Made by a program: the position numbers and the translations under genes. The notes under the pieces are model-generated. The model was not told the origin of the DNA and ran no database searches. It saw nothing but the letters and a program-made list of their open reading frames with translations. From positions 1 through 35,482 of the forward strand of contig CAJJNQ010000027.1 in the NCBI GenBank assembly GCA_905193155.1: a DNA stretch of 35,482 nt. The letters are read 5' to 3'. Of this stretch, positions 1-6,867 are shown piece after piece; position 1 is the first letter of the stretch, and the number at the start of each line of letters is the position of its first letter. This DNA is from an uncultured Christensenella sp. (GTDB lineage Bacteria > Bacillota > Clostridia > Christensenellales > UBA1750).

Positions 1-19
1 GCTGCCGAGAATCGGCAGC
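1..19. terminator. Hairpin at window edge, possible terminator
   Basis: A perfect 8-bp inverted repeat (GCTGCCGA / TCGGCAGC, loop GAA) lies just downstream of the minus-strand gene that ends at 47. In the minus direction any T-tract would fall before base 1 and cannot be seen. In the plus direction it is followed only by a weak CCCTTTTG. It is probably the terminator of that gene or of a converging gene outside the window. Confidence 0.5.
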
Positions 20-46
20 CGCCCTTTTGAATGTAAGAAGGAGAGG

Positions 47-910
47 TCAGTCTACGTCCTCTTCTTTTTTCTCCAGCGGGGTTTCCAGCAGCGCAGGGTC
101 GCGCAGGTATTTGCGCAGGATCTTGATGGACTTGGCGAAATACAGCCCGTCGCAGAAGCGTTCGTCCAGCGTGATGTTGAGGTTTATGATCGGGCGGATG
201 CCGACGGAGCCATCGCGTTCGATCACGGTGGCGTCCATCTCCTTGCCCATGGAAACGAAGAGACCGTTGGTGCCGAATTCATACTGATGGTGGTAGACCG
301 AATCGATGCCCAGGGATTTGAGGTTGGTCAAAAACACCGTCGCGTGGAAGGGGCTTGCTTCCAGCACGGCATTGGGCAGCAGATTGTATTTATCCAGCCC
401 CATCACAAAGCCGATCATCGATCGAATGAGAAAGCCGGGAAGACGCATAAAGGCCTCGGCCAATTTATCGGTGCTGTTCTGCGTATCGTAGGAGGCGGTT
501 TCTCTGGCGATGGCATCGTTGATGATCTGGACAATTTGGGGGAGACTCTCGGTGCCGTTGAAGGTGAGCTTGATGGTGGTACCGCCGTCCTCGATGCGCA
601 GCGAACGGTGGACGACAAAGCTGACAACGATGTCCTTTCGGGCATAAACCCGGCTATGGACGACAAAGCGGTTGAGCTGCGGGCGCTGGGCGACGACGCG
701 GACGATGGCCGCGATGAGCAGATGCATGGTGCTCATGGTGCGCTGGCCGTTGACTTCGTGCGCGCAGATATAGTTGTTCAGCGGCGTGCAGTCCACATGC
801 TCCTGAAAGAGATTGATCGATGCCGCACGGGATCTCATGATGTAAGGGATGATCTTTTGCATGGGCGGGAGCGAGCGAATCCTCCGGCCGTCACTGCGGG
901 TCAGCAGCAT
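47..910 (-). CDS. Stand-alone 2-oxoacid dehydrogenase acyltransferase (E2/CAT-fold) domain protein, catalytic His replaced
   Basis: This 287-residue protein matches the catalytic domain of dihydrolipoamide acyltransferases and chloramphenicol acetyltransferases. It has no lipoyl or E1/E3-binding domain. The C-terminal signature normally reads DHRxxDG, but here it reads LDERFCDG (about residues 248-255), with Glu250 where the catalytic His should be; the Asp-Gly is kept. A classical acyltransfer mechanism is therefore doubtful, and the substrate is unknown. No pyruvate or branched-chain dehydrogenase genes are nearby. I chose the ATG at 908-910 because AAAGGAG (920-926) sits 9 nt upstream. The in-frame ATG at 917-919 would touch the Shine-Dalgarno sequence directly. 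The gene diverges from the MATE gene across a shared promoter region. Confidence 0.75.
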   Translation of the reverse strand: MLLTRSDGRRIRSLPPMQKIIPYIMRSRAASINLFQEHVDCTPLNNYICAHEVNGQRTMSTMHLLIAAIVRVVAQRPQLNRFVVHSRVYARKDIVVSFVVHRSLRIEDGGTTIKLTFNGTESLPQIVQIINDAIARETASYDTQNSTDKLAEAFMRLPGFLIRSMIGFVMGLDKYNLLPNAVLEASPFHATVFLTNLKSLGIDSVYHHQYEFGTNGLFVSMGKEMDATVIERDGSVGIRPIINLNITLDERFCDGLYFAKSIKILRKYLRDPALLETPLEKKEEDVD

Positions 911-949
911 GGATTCCATCTCCTTTCATGTTAAATAAATATTATATAA

Positions 950-978
950 ATTTTAACATATTATGGACGGGACGGCAA
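950..978 (-). promoter_or_regulatory. Promoter of the E2-like gene
   Basis: On the minus strand TTGCCG (973-978) and TAAAAT (950-955) are separated by 17 nt, upstream of the E2-like gene. An alternative -10 TATAAT lies at 943-948. The surrounding 930-965 is very AT-rich. Confidence 0.5.
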
Positions 979-1028
979 GAAAAAAATATGAACCTGTCGA
1001 ATTGCATCGATAAATCATTGAAAAACGG

Positions 1029-1057
1029 TTGCAGGACAAAGGGGTTTCGAGTATAAT
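1029..1057 (+). promoter_or_regulatory. Promoter of the MATE gene
   Basis: TTGCAG (1029-1034), 17-nt spacer, perfect TATAAT (1052-1057), 38 nt upstream of the MATE start codon. Confidence 0.75.
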
Positions 1058-1094
1058 GTAACCGATTACTCAAAGAAACGGAGCAGAGAACTCT

Positions 1095-2468
1095 ATGAAG
1101 CATTTCACCAATCCGGAAGAAAAACGGAAATACCTGACGGGGGAAAAAATCCCGACCCTTGTGCTGAACATGGCGGTGCCGTCGATCATTTCTATGCTGA
1201 TCACCTCGTTTTACAACATGGCCGATACCTTTTTTGTCGGGCAGATCGGCACCACGGCGACGGCGGCTGTGGGCGTTATTTTCCCGCTGATGAGCATCAT
1301 TCAGGCGCTGGGCTTTACCTTCGGCCACGGATCGGGCAACTATATTTCCCGAAAGCTCGGCCAGGGCGAAGTAGAGGACGCAAAAAAAATGGCCGCCACG
1401 GGCTTCGTCTCCGCACTGGTTGCGGGCGCGATTTTCGGCCTTGTGGGATTGATTTTCCTCGATGGGCTGGTCGGCATACTCGGCGCGACGCCCACCATTG
1501 CGCCCTATGCACGGCAATATGCCATCTATATCCTTATCGGCACGCCGTTTATGGCTTCGTCTTTGGTGCTGAACAACCAGCTCAGGTTTCAGGGCAGCGC
1601 GTTCTTCGGCATGATCGGCATGGGCGTGGGCGCGGTGCTCAATATCGCGCTCGACCCGCTGTTCATCTTTGTGCTGGATATGGGCGTCAGCGGCGCGGCG
1701 CTGGCCACGATTCTGAGCCAGATCGTCAGCTTCTGCCTGCTGCTGCGCGGCTGCACACGCGGCGGCAACATCGCCATTTCCCTCAAAAACTTTTCGCCCA
1801 GCTGGGCGCGCTATAAGGAAATCGCCCGCGGCGGCACGCCTTCGCTGTTTCGGCAGGGACTGGGTTCTGTTGCGACCATCTGCCTGAACTTCGCCGCCGG
1901 TATCTATGGCGACGCGGCGATTGCCGGTATGTCCATCGTCACGCGCGTACTGCAATTCGCCAACTCGGCCATTATCGGCCTGGGCCAGGGCTTCCAGCCG
2001 GTCTGCGGCTTTAACTACGGCGCGAAGCTCTACGGCCGCGTGCGCAAGGCCTTCTGGTTCACGGTGAGCTTGGCCTTCTGCGTGCTGTTGATCGGCTCCA
2101 TCGTGGGCATTGCCTTTGCGCCGCAGATCATTGCGATCTTCCGGAAGGAAGACCTGGAGGTCATTGAGATCGGCGCGCTCTCGCTGCGGCTGCAATGCAT
2201 TTTCCTGCCGCTGAGCGCCTTTGTCGTCGGATCGAACATGATGCTTCAGACCATCGGCAAGCCCGTTAAGGCTTCGATCAGCGCTGCTGCGCGCACAGGT
2301 CTGTTCTTCGTTCCGGCAATTTTGATTTTGCCGCAGTTCTTCGGGCTGCTCGGCGTGCAGATGAGTCAGGCGGTGGCGGATCTCTGCTCCTTCGTGCTGT
2401 GCGTGCCGCTGGCCGGAACGACGCTGCTTGAAATGAAAAGGCTGGAAAAGGAGCGGGCTGAAGTCTGA
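1095..2468 (+). CDS. MATE family efflux transporter
   Basis: A 457-residue polytopic membrane protein of the multidrug and toxin extrusion family. It would export organic cations or other compounds using a Na+ or H+ gradient. The N-terminal signature is clear: a conserved Pro in the first helix (LNMAVPSIISMLITSFYNM), then a MADTFFVGQIG-type motif near residues 43-52. The two six-helix halves and the length are normal for the family. The ATG follows GGAG at about 11 nt. A promoter at 1029-1057 drives it, and the AraC-type regulator gene begins 79 nt after the stop and may control it. The substrate cannot be told from sequence. Confidence 0.9.
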   Translation: MKHFTNPEEKRKYLTGEKIPTLVLNMAVPSIISMLITSFYNMADTFFVGQIGTTATAAVGVIFPLMSIIQALGFTFGHGSGNYISRKLGQGEVEDAKKMAATGFVSALVAGAIFGLVGLIFLDGLVGILGATPTIAPYARQYAIYILIGTPFMASSLVLNNQLRFQGSAFFGMIGMGVGAVLNIALDPLFIFVLDMGVSGAALATILSQIVSFCLLLRGCTRGGNIAISLKNFSPSWARYKEIARGGTPSLFRQGLGSVATICLNFAAGIYGDAAIAGMSIVTRVLQFANSAIIGLGQGFQPVCGFNYGAKLYGRVRKAFWFTVSLAFCVLLIGSIVGIAFAPQIIAIFRKEDLEVIEIGALSLRLQCIFLPLSAFVVGSNMMLQTIGKPVKASISAAARTGLFFVPAILILPQFFGLLGVQMSQAVADLCSFVLCVPLAGTTLLEMKRLEKERAEV

Positions 2469-2477
2469 AACATCCTC

Positions 2478-2506
2478 TTGCAATTCCGGTGACGATCGGT
2501 TATGAT
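2478..2506 (+). promoter_or_regulatory. Promoter of the AraC-family gene
   Basis: TTGCAA (2478-2483), 17-nt spacer, TATGAT (2501-2506), starting 10 nt after the MATE stop codon. The regulator can therefore be transcribed separately. Confidence 0.6.
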
Positions 2507-2547
2507 CATTTATAGTGTAAAAATATGAAGATTATGGAGGACGTCGG

Positions 2548-3366
2548 ATGAAGTCTGAGGCGATGTTTCCCAACCATAACGACATTGAGCTGCCCTTTGT
2601 GATCCACGCCATCGGCACGGCGCAGCGGCAGTACCGCCGCAAGCGCGACGAAGGCTGTTGCTTTGCACAGGTGATCTACGGCGAAACGGGCGAAGGACGG
2701 CTGAGCGTGGAGGGCAAAACCTATGATATTCATCCGGGAACCTGTTTCTTTCTGCCGCGGGACATGCCGCACGACTATTGGCCGCTGACGGAGGAATGGC
2801 AGACCAATTGGCTCTGCTTTGACGGAACCTGCCTGCCGGAGACTGTGCGCTGCCTGGGCATGGAGCATTCCAGCGTGGTGGAACTGCCCGACCCCACGCG
2901 CTTTGACGCGCTGTTTAAGAACGTGCTGACGGAGCTGCATGCCGATCCCATCTTCGGTCAGCTGCGCGCCAGCCCCTATGTCTACCGCATTTTGGTGGAA
3001 TACCACTTGATCAAGCGGGAGCAGATCGGGCAGCAGTATCACCGCGCGCCGAAGCTCAAGCCCGTGCTGGACCACATTGAGGAGCATCTGGCGGACGTCA
3101 TTACGCTGGAAGAGCTGGCGGGCTTGATGAACCTCACGCCGCAGCATTTCTGCCGCGTGTTCAAGGACTGCATCGGCGAAAGGCCGTTTCAGTATATCTT
3201 AAAGCGCCGCATTCAGGTGTCCAAGCGTTATCTGGTGCGCCCGGAATACCGCGTCTCGGAGATCGGCCGCAAGGTCGGCATTGAAAACAGCAGCTATTTT
3301 TGCTATAACTTTAAGCGGTTGGAGGGCATGACCCCCACCGAATTCCGCGCGATGTATGCGGAATAA
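2548..3366 (+). CDS. AraC family transcriptional regulator
   Basis: A 272-residue regulator with two parts. Residues about 20-150 form a cupin-type sensing and dimerisation domain (the HPGTCFFLPRDMPHDYWPL stretch is typical). Residues about 170-270 carry the two AraC helix-turn-helix motifs: first ITLEELAGLMNLTPQHFCRV, second VSEIGRKVGIENSSYFCYNF, with the usual YFxxxFKxxxGxTPxEFR ending. The start ATG is preceded by GGAGG with 8-nt spacing. It probably senses a sugar or other small molecule. The adjacent MATE gene is the most likely local target, but this is inference. A strong hairpin terminator follows at 3387. Confidence 0.92.
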   Translation: MKSEAMFPNHNDIELPFVIHAIGTAQRQYRRKRDEGCCFAQVIYGETGEGRLSVEGKTYDIHPGTCFFLPRDMPHDYWPLTEEWQTNWLCFDGTCLPETVRCLGMEHSSVVELPDPTRFDALFKNVLTELHADPIFGQLRASPYVYRILVEYHLIKREQIGQQYHRAPKLKPVLDHIEEHLADVITLEELAGLMNLTPQHFCRVFKDCIGERPFQYILKRRIQVSKRYLVRPEYRVSEIGRKVGIENSSYFCYNFKRLEGMTPTEFRAMYAE

Positions 3367-3386
3367 ATACGCATAAAATACGACAG

Positions 3387-3423
3387 CCCGCGTTCCAATC
3401 AGAGGGAACGCGGGCCGTTTTGT
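3387..3423 (+). terminator. Rho-independent terminator after the AraC gene
   Basis: 10-bp perfect stem (CCCGCGTTCC, 3387-3396; GGAACGCGGG, 3405-3414) with an 8-nt loop, followed by CCGTTTTGT. It lies between convergent genes, and the A-rich left flank may let it also end the minus-strand gene at 3438. Confidence 0.85.
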
Positions 3424-3437
3424 ATTGGAGAAGTGAA

Positions 3438-4568
3438 TCAGCGCATTTCGGCAATGCCGTAAATTTCGCCGGTGTCATAGTTCCGGGCGCGGAGGGTCAT
3501 GTGGTCGGGAACCGTTTCCACGGCGCGCAGAGAACCGGTGATGCTGAAGTTGCCATCGGCATCTGGGAAGCCGATTTCGCTCGAACCGTTTGCGGCTAGG
3601 GGGATGGAACTGCCGCTTTCGTCCAGAAAATCAATATCAAGAAAATCGTCCGTCGCAGCATAGGCGGCCTTGTCCGTGATGGAGCAGTTCATCGTGTAGT
3701 AAAGCCCCATGGGGGAGGCGGTCAGCTGCAGGGAGTGAACTGTCACGCCCGCTTTTTCGAACACGACGGGGTTGGTCAGGGTGACGGAGCTGTTGTTCTG
3801 CTCGGTGCGGTTCAGTGTGAAGGTGAGGTGGGTCTCACTGCGGCTGGCTTCGTCGGGCTCGTCGTTTTCGTTCACCGGATAGGCAATGCAGGCGAGATCC
3901 ACCGGCAGCGTGCCGCTGCCTTCGGCGCAGGTACCGCTGGCCAGGAACACGAGCGTTCCGTCCGATTCCAATTGCCAGTTCATGCTCTCGATAAGTGTCG
4001 GGTTGCTCTCGGAAAAGAGCGAGACGCGGCAAAACTGCATGTAGCCGTGAGAGGCGGCGTATTGCGCGATGGTTTCCGTGCTGTCCAGGCCAAGATTGCC
4101 GCCAGGATCGCTCAGCAGGTTGTCCGGGCCGAGCAGCAGCGTGTGCGGATCGGTGGGCGAGACGCCGATGGCCAGAGTAACGCCGTTGCCATCGCAGACG
4201 GCTTCGCGCAGCGCAAGCGTTACAGGAGCGCCGGGTACGGTTTCCTCCTGTTGGGGTACGGCGGTCTGCACAAGCTCCGTGGCTTCGGGCAGGATTTTGT
4301 CGGCATTGCTGCCGAAAAGATCGAAAAGACCCAGCTTGTTGCCCGCCGCAGCGGCCGCAACGGTGGAAAGAACCAGCACGGCGGCGGCAATCAGTACGCC
4401 GGTGCGGAATTTGGAACGTTTCATGGACAAAATCTTCCTTTCTTTCAAATCGGAACGGCCGGCTGCGGCCTGTGCGTTCAGATCGCGGAGCGTGTCCTGA
4501 ACGCAGGCGCAGAAGCGATCGTCCGGCCGGGGAAACGCCCGGCGAAGCTCATCCTTCATAGGTTTCAT
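3438..4568 (-). CDS. Membrane-anchored anti-sigma-like protein partnered with the ECF sigma factor
   Basis: A 376-residue protein with a cytoplasmic N-terminal part (about residues 1-56), one transmembrane helix (about 57-76, followed by an Ala-rich run) and a large extracellular domain of about 300 residues. This is the layout of RsgI/DUF4179-like anti-sigma factors of Firmicutes. The start chosen is the ATG at 4566-4568, with GGAGG 8 nt upstream. It overlaps the last 20 nt of the sigma gene, so the two are translationally coupled. By family logic the N-terminal segment binds and silences the sigma factor, and the outer domain senses an envelope signal. I see no clear zinc-anti-sigma HxxxCxxC motif. 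The exact family assignment is tentative. Confidence 0.75.
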   Translation of the reverse strand: MKPMKDELRRAFPRPDDRFCACVQDTLRDLNAQAAAGRSDLKERKILSMKRSKFRTGVLIAAAVLVLSTVAAAAAGNKLGLFDLFGSNADKILPEATELVQTAVPQQEETVPGAPVTLALREAVCDGNGVTLAIGVSPTDPHTLLLGPDNLLSDPGGNLGLDSTETIAQYAASHGYMQFCRVSLFSESNPTLIESMNWQLESDGTLVFLASGTCAEGSGTLPVDLACIAYPVNENDEPDEASRSETHLTFTLNRTEQNNSSVTLTNPVVFEKAGVTVHSLQLTASPMGLYYTMNCSITDKAAYAATDDFLDIDFLDESGSSIPLAANGSSEIGFPDADGNFSITGSLRAVETVPDHMTLRARNYDTGEIYGIAEMR

Positions 4569-5058
4569 GGGACAGACCTCCGATCGTATTCTCTGGCACA
4601 AGCAGCAGCTTTTTCAGCTCCTGCCGCCCTTTGCGCAGGCGGGTTTTGACCGTTCCCTGCGGGACGCGCAGCATGGAGGCGGTTTCCTCCACCGAATAGC
4701 CCTCCATGTAATACAGCACCAGCGGCATGCGCAGTTTTTCTGGGAGAGCCAGCAGCGCGTCGTGCAGCCGTCCCTGCCCCATGGGCTGAGGGGAGACGGC
4801 GCGTTCGGGCAACTGCTCGGCGGGCTGAACACGGGCGCTGCGCCGCTGAATGCTGTGGCACTCGTTGAGCAGCACGCGCACCACCCAGGTTTGCAGATAG
4901 CGCTCGTCCCGCAGCTGACCGCGTTTTTGCCAGCACTTGCGCAGCGTTTCCTGTACCGCATCCTCACGGTCGCAGGGCTGGCGCAGCTGCGCGTAGCATA
5001 CGCGGAAGAGCGTTTGCGTCATGGCGGTGATGCGCTGTGAAAATTCTTCGTCGCTCAT
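4549..5058 (-). CDS. ECF-type RNA polymerase sigma factor
   Basis: A 169-residue sigma-70 family protein with only regions 2 and 4. Region 2 (about residues 15-75) includes DREDAVQETLRKCWQKR and the TWVVRVLLNECHSIQRR helix. Region 4 (about 98-153) includes LPEKLRMPLVLYYMEGYSVE and the DNA-reading helix VPQGTVKTRLRKGR. I prefer the ATG at 5056-5058, which has GGAG 7 nt upstream. A TTG start at 5100 would add 14 unconserved residues. The gene is coupled to the anti-sigma-like gene downstream. A promoter resembling ECF recognition sites lies upstream at 5132-5164, suggesting autoregulation. Confidence 0.92.
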   Translation of the reverse strand: MSDEEFSQRITAMTQTLFRVCYAQLRQPCDREDAVQETLRKCWQKRGQLRDERYLQTWVVRVLLNECHSIQRRSARVQPAEQLPERAVSPQPMGQGRLHDALLALPEKLRMPLVLYYMEGYSVEETASMLRVPQGTVKTRLRKGRQELKKLLLVPENTIGGLSHETYEG

Positions 5059-5131
5059 TTCGGAACTCCGCGCCTCCTTTGCGTTTTCTTGACCGGTCAA
5101 CTGTTAGATGAAAGAAAGACGCCCCAGGTTT

Positions 5132-5164
5132 TTGGACGCCAAAGGGAGACAAAAAAGTTTTTCA
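5132..5164 (-). promoter_or_regulatory. Candidate ECF-sigma promoter upstream of the sigma/anti-sigma operon
   Basis: On the minus strand TGAAAAAC-TTTTTT (5164-5151) is followed after 18 nt (counted from the AAC) by CGTCCAAA (5138-5131). This resembles the AAC-type -35 and CGTC-type -10 of ECF promoters in Gram-positive bacteria. Its place directly upstream of the ECF gene fits positive autoregulation. No good TTGACA/TATAAT pair was found here. Confidence 0.5.
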
Positions 5165-5225
5165 AAGCAGGATCGATCTTCCGTGCCGCAACCTCTTGTC
5201 ATGAGGCTGCGGGAAAAAACGGGTG

Positions 5226-5276
5226 AGAAAAAGAAAAAGCCGGATAAGACGACGGCATTTCAGCTGCCGTCTCATC
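5226..5276 (-). terminator. Terminator of the permease gene
   Basis: Stem GACGGCA/TGCCGTC (5251-5257 and 5265-5271) with a 7-nt loop. On the minus strand it is followed by a T-rich run (complement of 5226-5238). It lies 56 nt beyond the stop of the permease gene. Confidence 0.7.
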
Positions 5277-5331
5277 CAGCAAAGCATTTCCGGCGAGAGA
5301 TAGAAGAATATAGCCGTCCTTGTATCGCCTG

Positions 5332-6453
5332 TCAACCGCGCAGCAGGAGGAGCGACAGCGCAATCAGCGGCAGCAGGAACAAAAGGTTGACCACAGTGAA
5401 ATAAGCAAGATAGCGCCCGCCGTTTGCGCCTTCTGCACGGAGGTACGCTTTATAGGAAATCAGTGAAGCGAGCGACGCCACCAGCGTGCCCAGCCCGCCG
5501 ACATCCGTGCCCAGAATCATCGCAGCGGCGTTATCGGTGAAGGGACGCAGTAAAAGCGCCGCGGGTACGTTGCTGATGATCTGGCTGGACAGGAGCGAGG
5601 CGAAGAAGGCGCTTTTTTCCATTAGATTGGTCAGCAGTTCCCGCACGGCGGGGATGCGGCTGAGGTTGCCGGAGAAGATGAAAAAGCAGACAAAGGTCAG
5701 CAGCAGCGCGTAATCCACGCGCCGGAAAATTTCGCGGTCAAACAGCAGCAGAGCCGCCAGCACCACGCCGAGCAGTATTTGCCACGACAGCACGGAAAAC
5801 ACGGCCAGAAGGCACAGCACAAACAGCACGCCGTGCAGCACGAGCTCCCGCCCATGGAGCGGACTGTATTCCTGCGCGTCGGCGGTGGAAACGGCGAAGG
5901 GTTTGCGGGGAATCGTCAGCAGGAAGAGCAGCAGCAAAAACAGCGAAACAGCGCAAAGCGGCACAGTGATCGAGAAGAACACGCCGGGCGATAGGGAATA
6001 GGCCGTGTAGAGATAAAGATTCTGCGGATTGCCCACCGGCGTCAGCGCGCTGCCCAGGTTGGCCGCGATGGTCTCCAGCGTGACGACGGGGATCATCAGA
6101 TCCGCAAGCCCCGCCTGCTGAAGAATCATCACCGTCAGCGGTACAAAGGTGATCAGCGATACGTCATTGGTCACAAACATGGCAAGAAAAAAGCAGCTCA
6201 GGCTCAGCAAAAGCGCCAGATGCCTTCCGTCTTTTGCACGGGCGAGCAGGGCGGAAGAGAGCCTGCGCATCAGCCCCGCTTTGGAAAGCCCCGCCACCGC
6301 CGCGATCAGGCAGAACAGCAGCGCCAGCACCCTTGCATCGATATACGAAAGATATTCAGCCGAGGGCGGAACAAAAAAGCAGGACGCCGCGGCGCATGCC
6401 AGCGCGATGCACAGCACGGCCTCCCGGCGGACAAAAGAGAGAACGGCTTTCAT
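5332..6453 (-). CDS. ArsB/NhaD-type (SLC13-like, citrate-transporter domain) permease
   Basis: A 373-residue polytopic inner-membrane protein of the ion-transporter superfamily that includes ArsB, NhaD and citrate/anion permeases. Diagnostic are the FVTNDVSLITFVPLTV segment and the SALTPVGNPQNLYLY loop, a re-entrant loop signature of the family. A second half-repeat includes the SNVPAALLLRPF stretch. It could carry an anion or exchange Na+/H+; sequence alone does not settle this. The ATG at 6451-6453 has GGAGG 11 nt upstream. A TTG nine bases earlier would leave only 2 nt of spacing. It is a single-gene unit divergent from rpoB. Confidence 0.8.
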   Translation of the reverse strand: MKAVLSFVRREAVLCIALACAAASCFFVPPSAEYLSYIDARVLALLFCLIAAVAGLSKAGLMRRLSSALLARAKDGRHLALLLSLSCFFLAMFVTNDVSLITFVPLTVMILQQAGLADLMIPVVTLETIAANLGSALTPVGNPQNLYLYTAYSLSPGVFFSITVPLCAVSLFLLLLFLLTIPRKPFAVSTADAQEYSPLHGRELVLHGVLFVLCLLAVFSVLSWQILLGVVLAALLLFDREIFRRVDYALLLTFVCFFIFSGNLSRIPAVRELLTNLMEKSAFFASLLSSQIISNVPAALLLRPFTDNAAAMILGTDVGGLGTLVASLASLISYKAYLRAEGANGGRYLAYFTVVNLLFLLPLIALSLLLLRG

Positions 6454-6623
6454 GGCAATCAAAACCTCCCGAAAATCCTTATTAGACGAACGGATATACG
6501 TGTTAATGAAAATTTAACGAAGAAATTGCACGCATATCACAAAAAACAGCTGCTTGTCAAGCAAGTTTTCCGATTGTTTACAAAACAACGGACAAAATGG
6601 GTAAAAAAAAGGCCATACGTCAA

Positions 6624-6652
6624 TTGACGATGGTTGGGCGGCGTGTTACAAT
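6624..6652 (+). promoter_or_regulatory. rpoBC promoter
   Basis: TTGACG (6624-6629), 17-nt spacer, TACAAT (6647-6652). It gives a leader of about 205 nt before rpoB. Since rplJL is not upstream, this is probably the main promoter of the RNA polymerase operon. Confidence 0.8.
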
Positions 6653-6791
6653 TATATTCTGCATAATGCGGAAGAGCGCACGGGTGTGCCCACTTCACAG
6701 CCTCTATGCAGTATTGTACAACGTTTCTACGGGAAATGCAATGCTTTTTTACGGGCGGCGCGGAAAATGTATAAACGTGTATGGTGGATTA

Positions 6792-6821
6792 GACCTTCGG
6801 CCCTCTTCTTCGGGCCGGGTC
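6792..6821 (+). promoter_or_regulatory. Hairpin in the rpoB 5' leader
   Basis: GACC-tt-CGGCCC (6792-6803) pairs with GGGCCG-GGTC (6812-6821) around an 8-nt loop, about 165 nt into the transcript and 47 nt before the rpoB start. It is followed by ATGATTTTCTCC, a poor T-tract. It may be an attenuator or a translational control structure; the role is inferred. Confidence 0.5.
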
Positions 6822-6867
6822 ATGATTTTCTCCCCGCTTAGAATCTTTAGGAGAGGTGAGTGCTTAC

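Noticed and set aside
942..2483. 513-codon minus-strand frame opposite the MATE gene
   Set aside because: Low-complexity, His/Arg/Gln-rich translation with no domain; the plus-strand frame is a clear transporter with its own promoter.
5186..5213. Hairpin CCGCA-A-CCTC / GAGG-C-TGCGG as a terminator
   Set aside because: There is no T-tract on the proper side in either direction.
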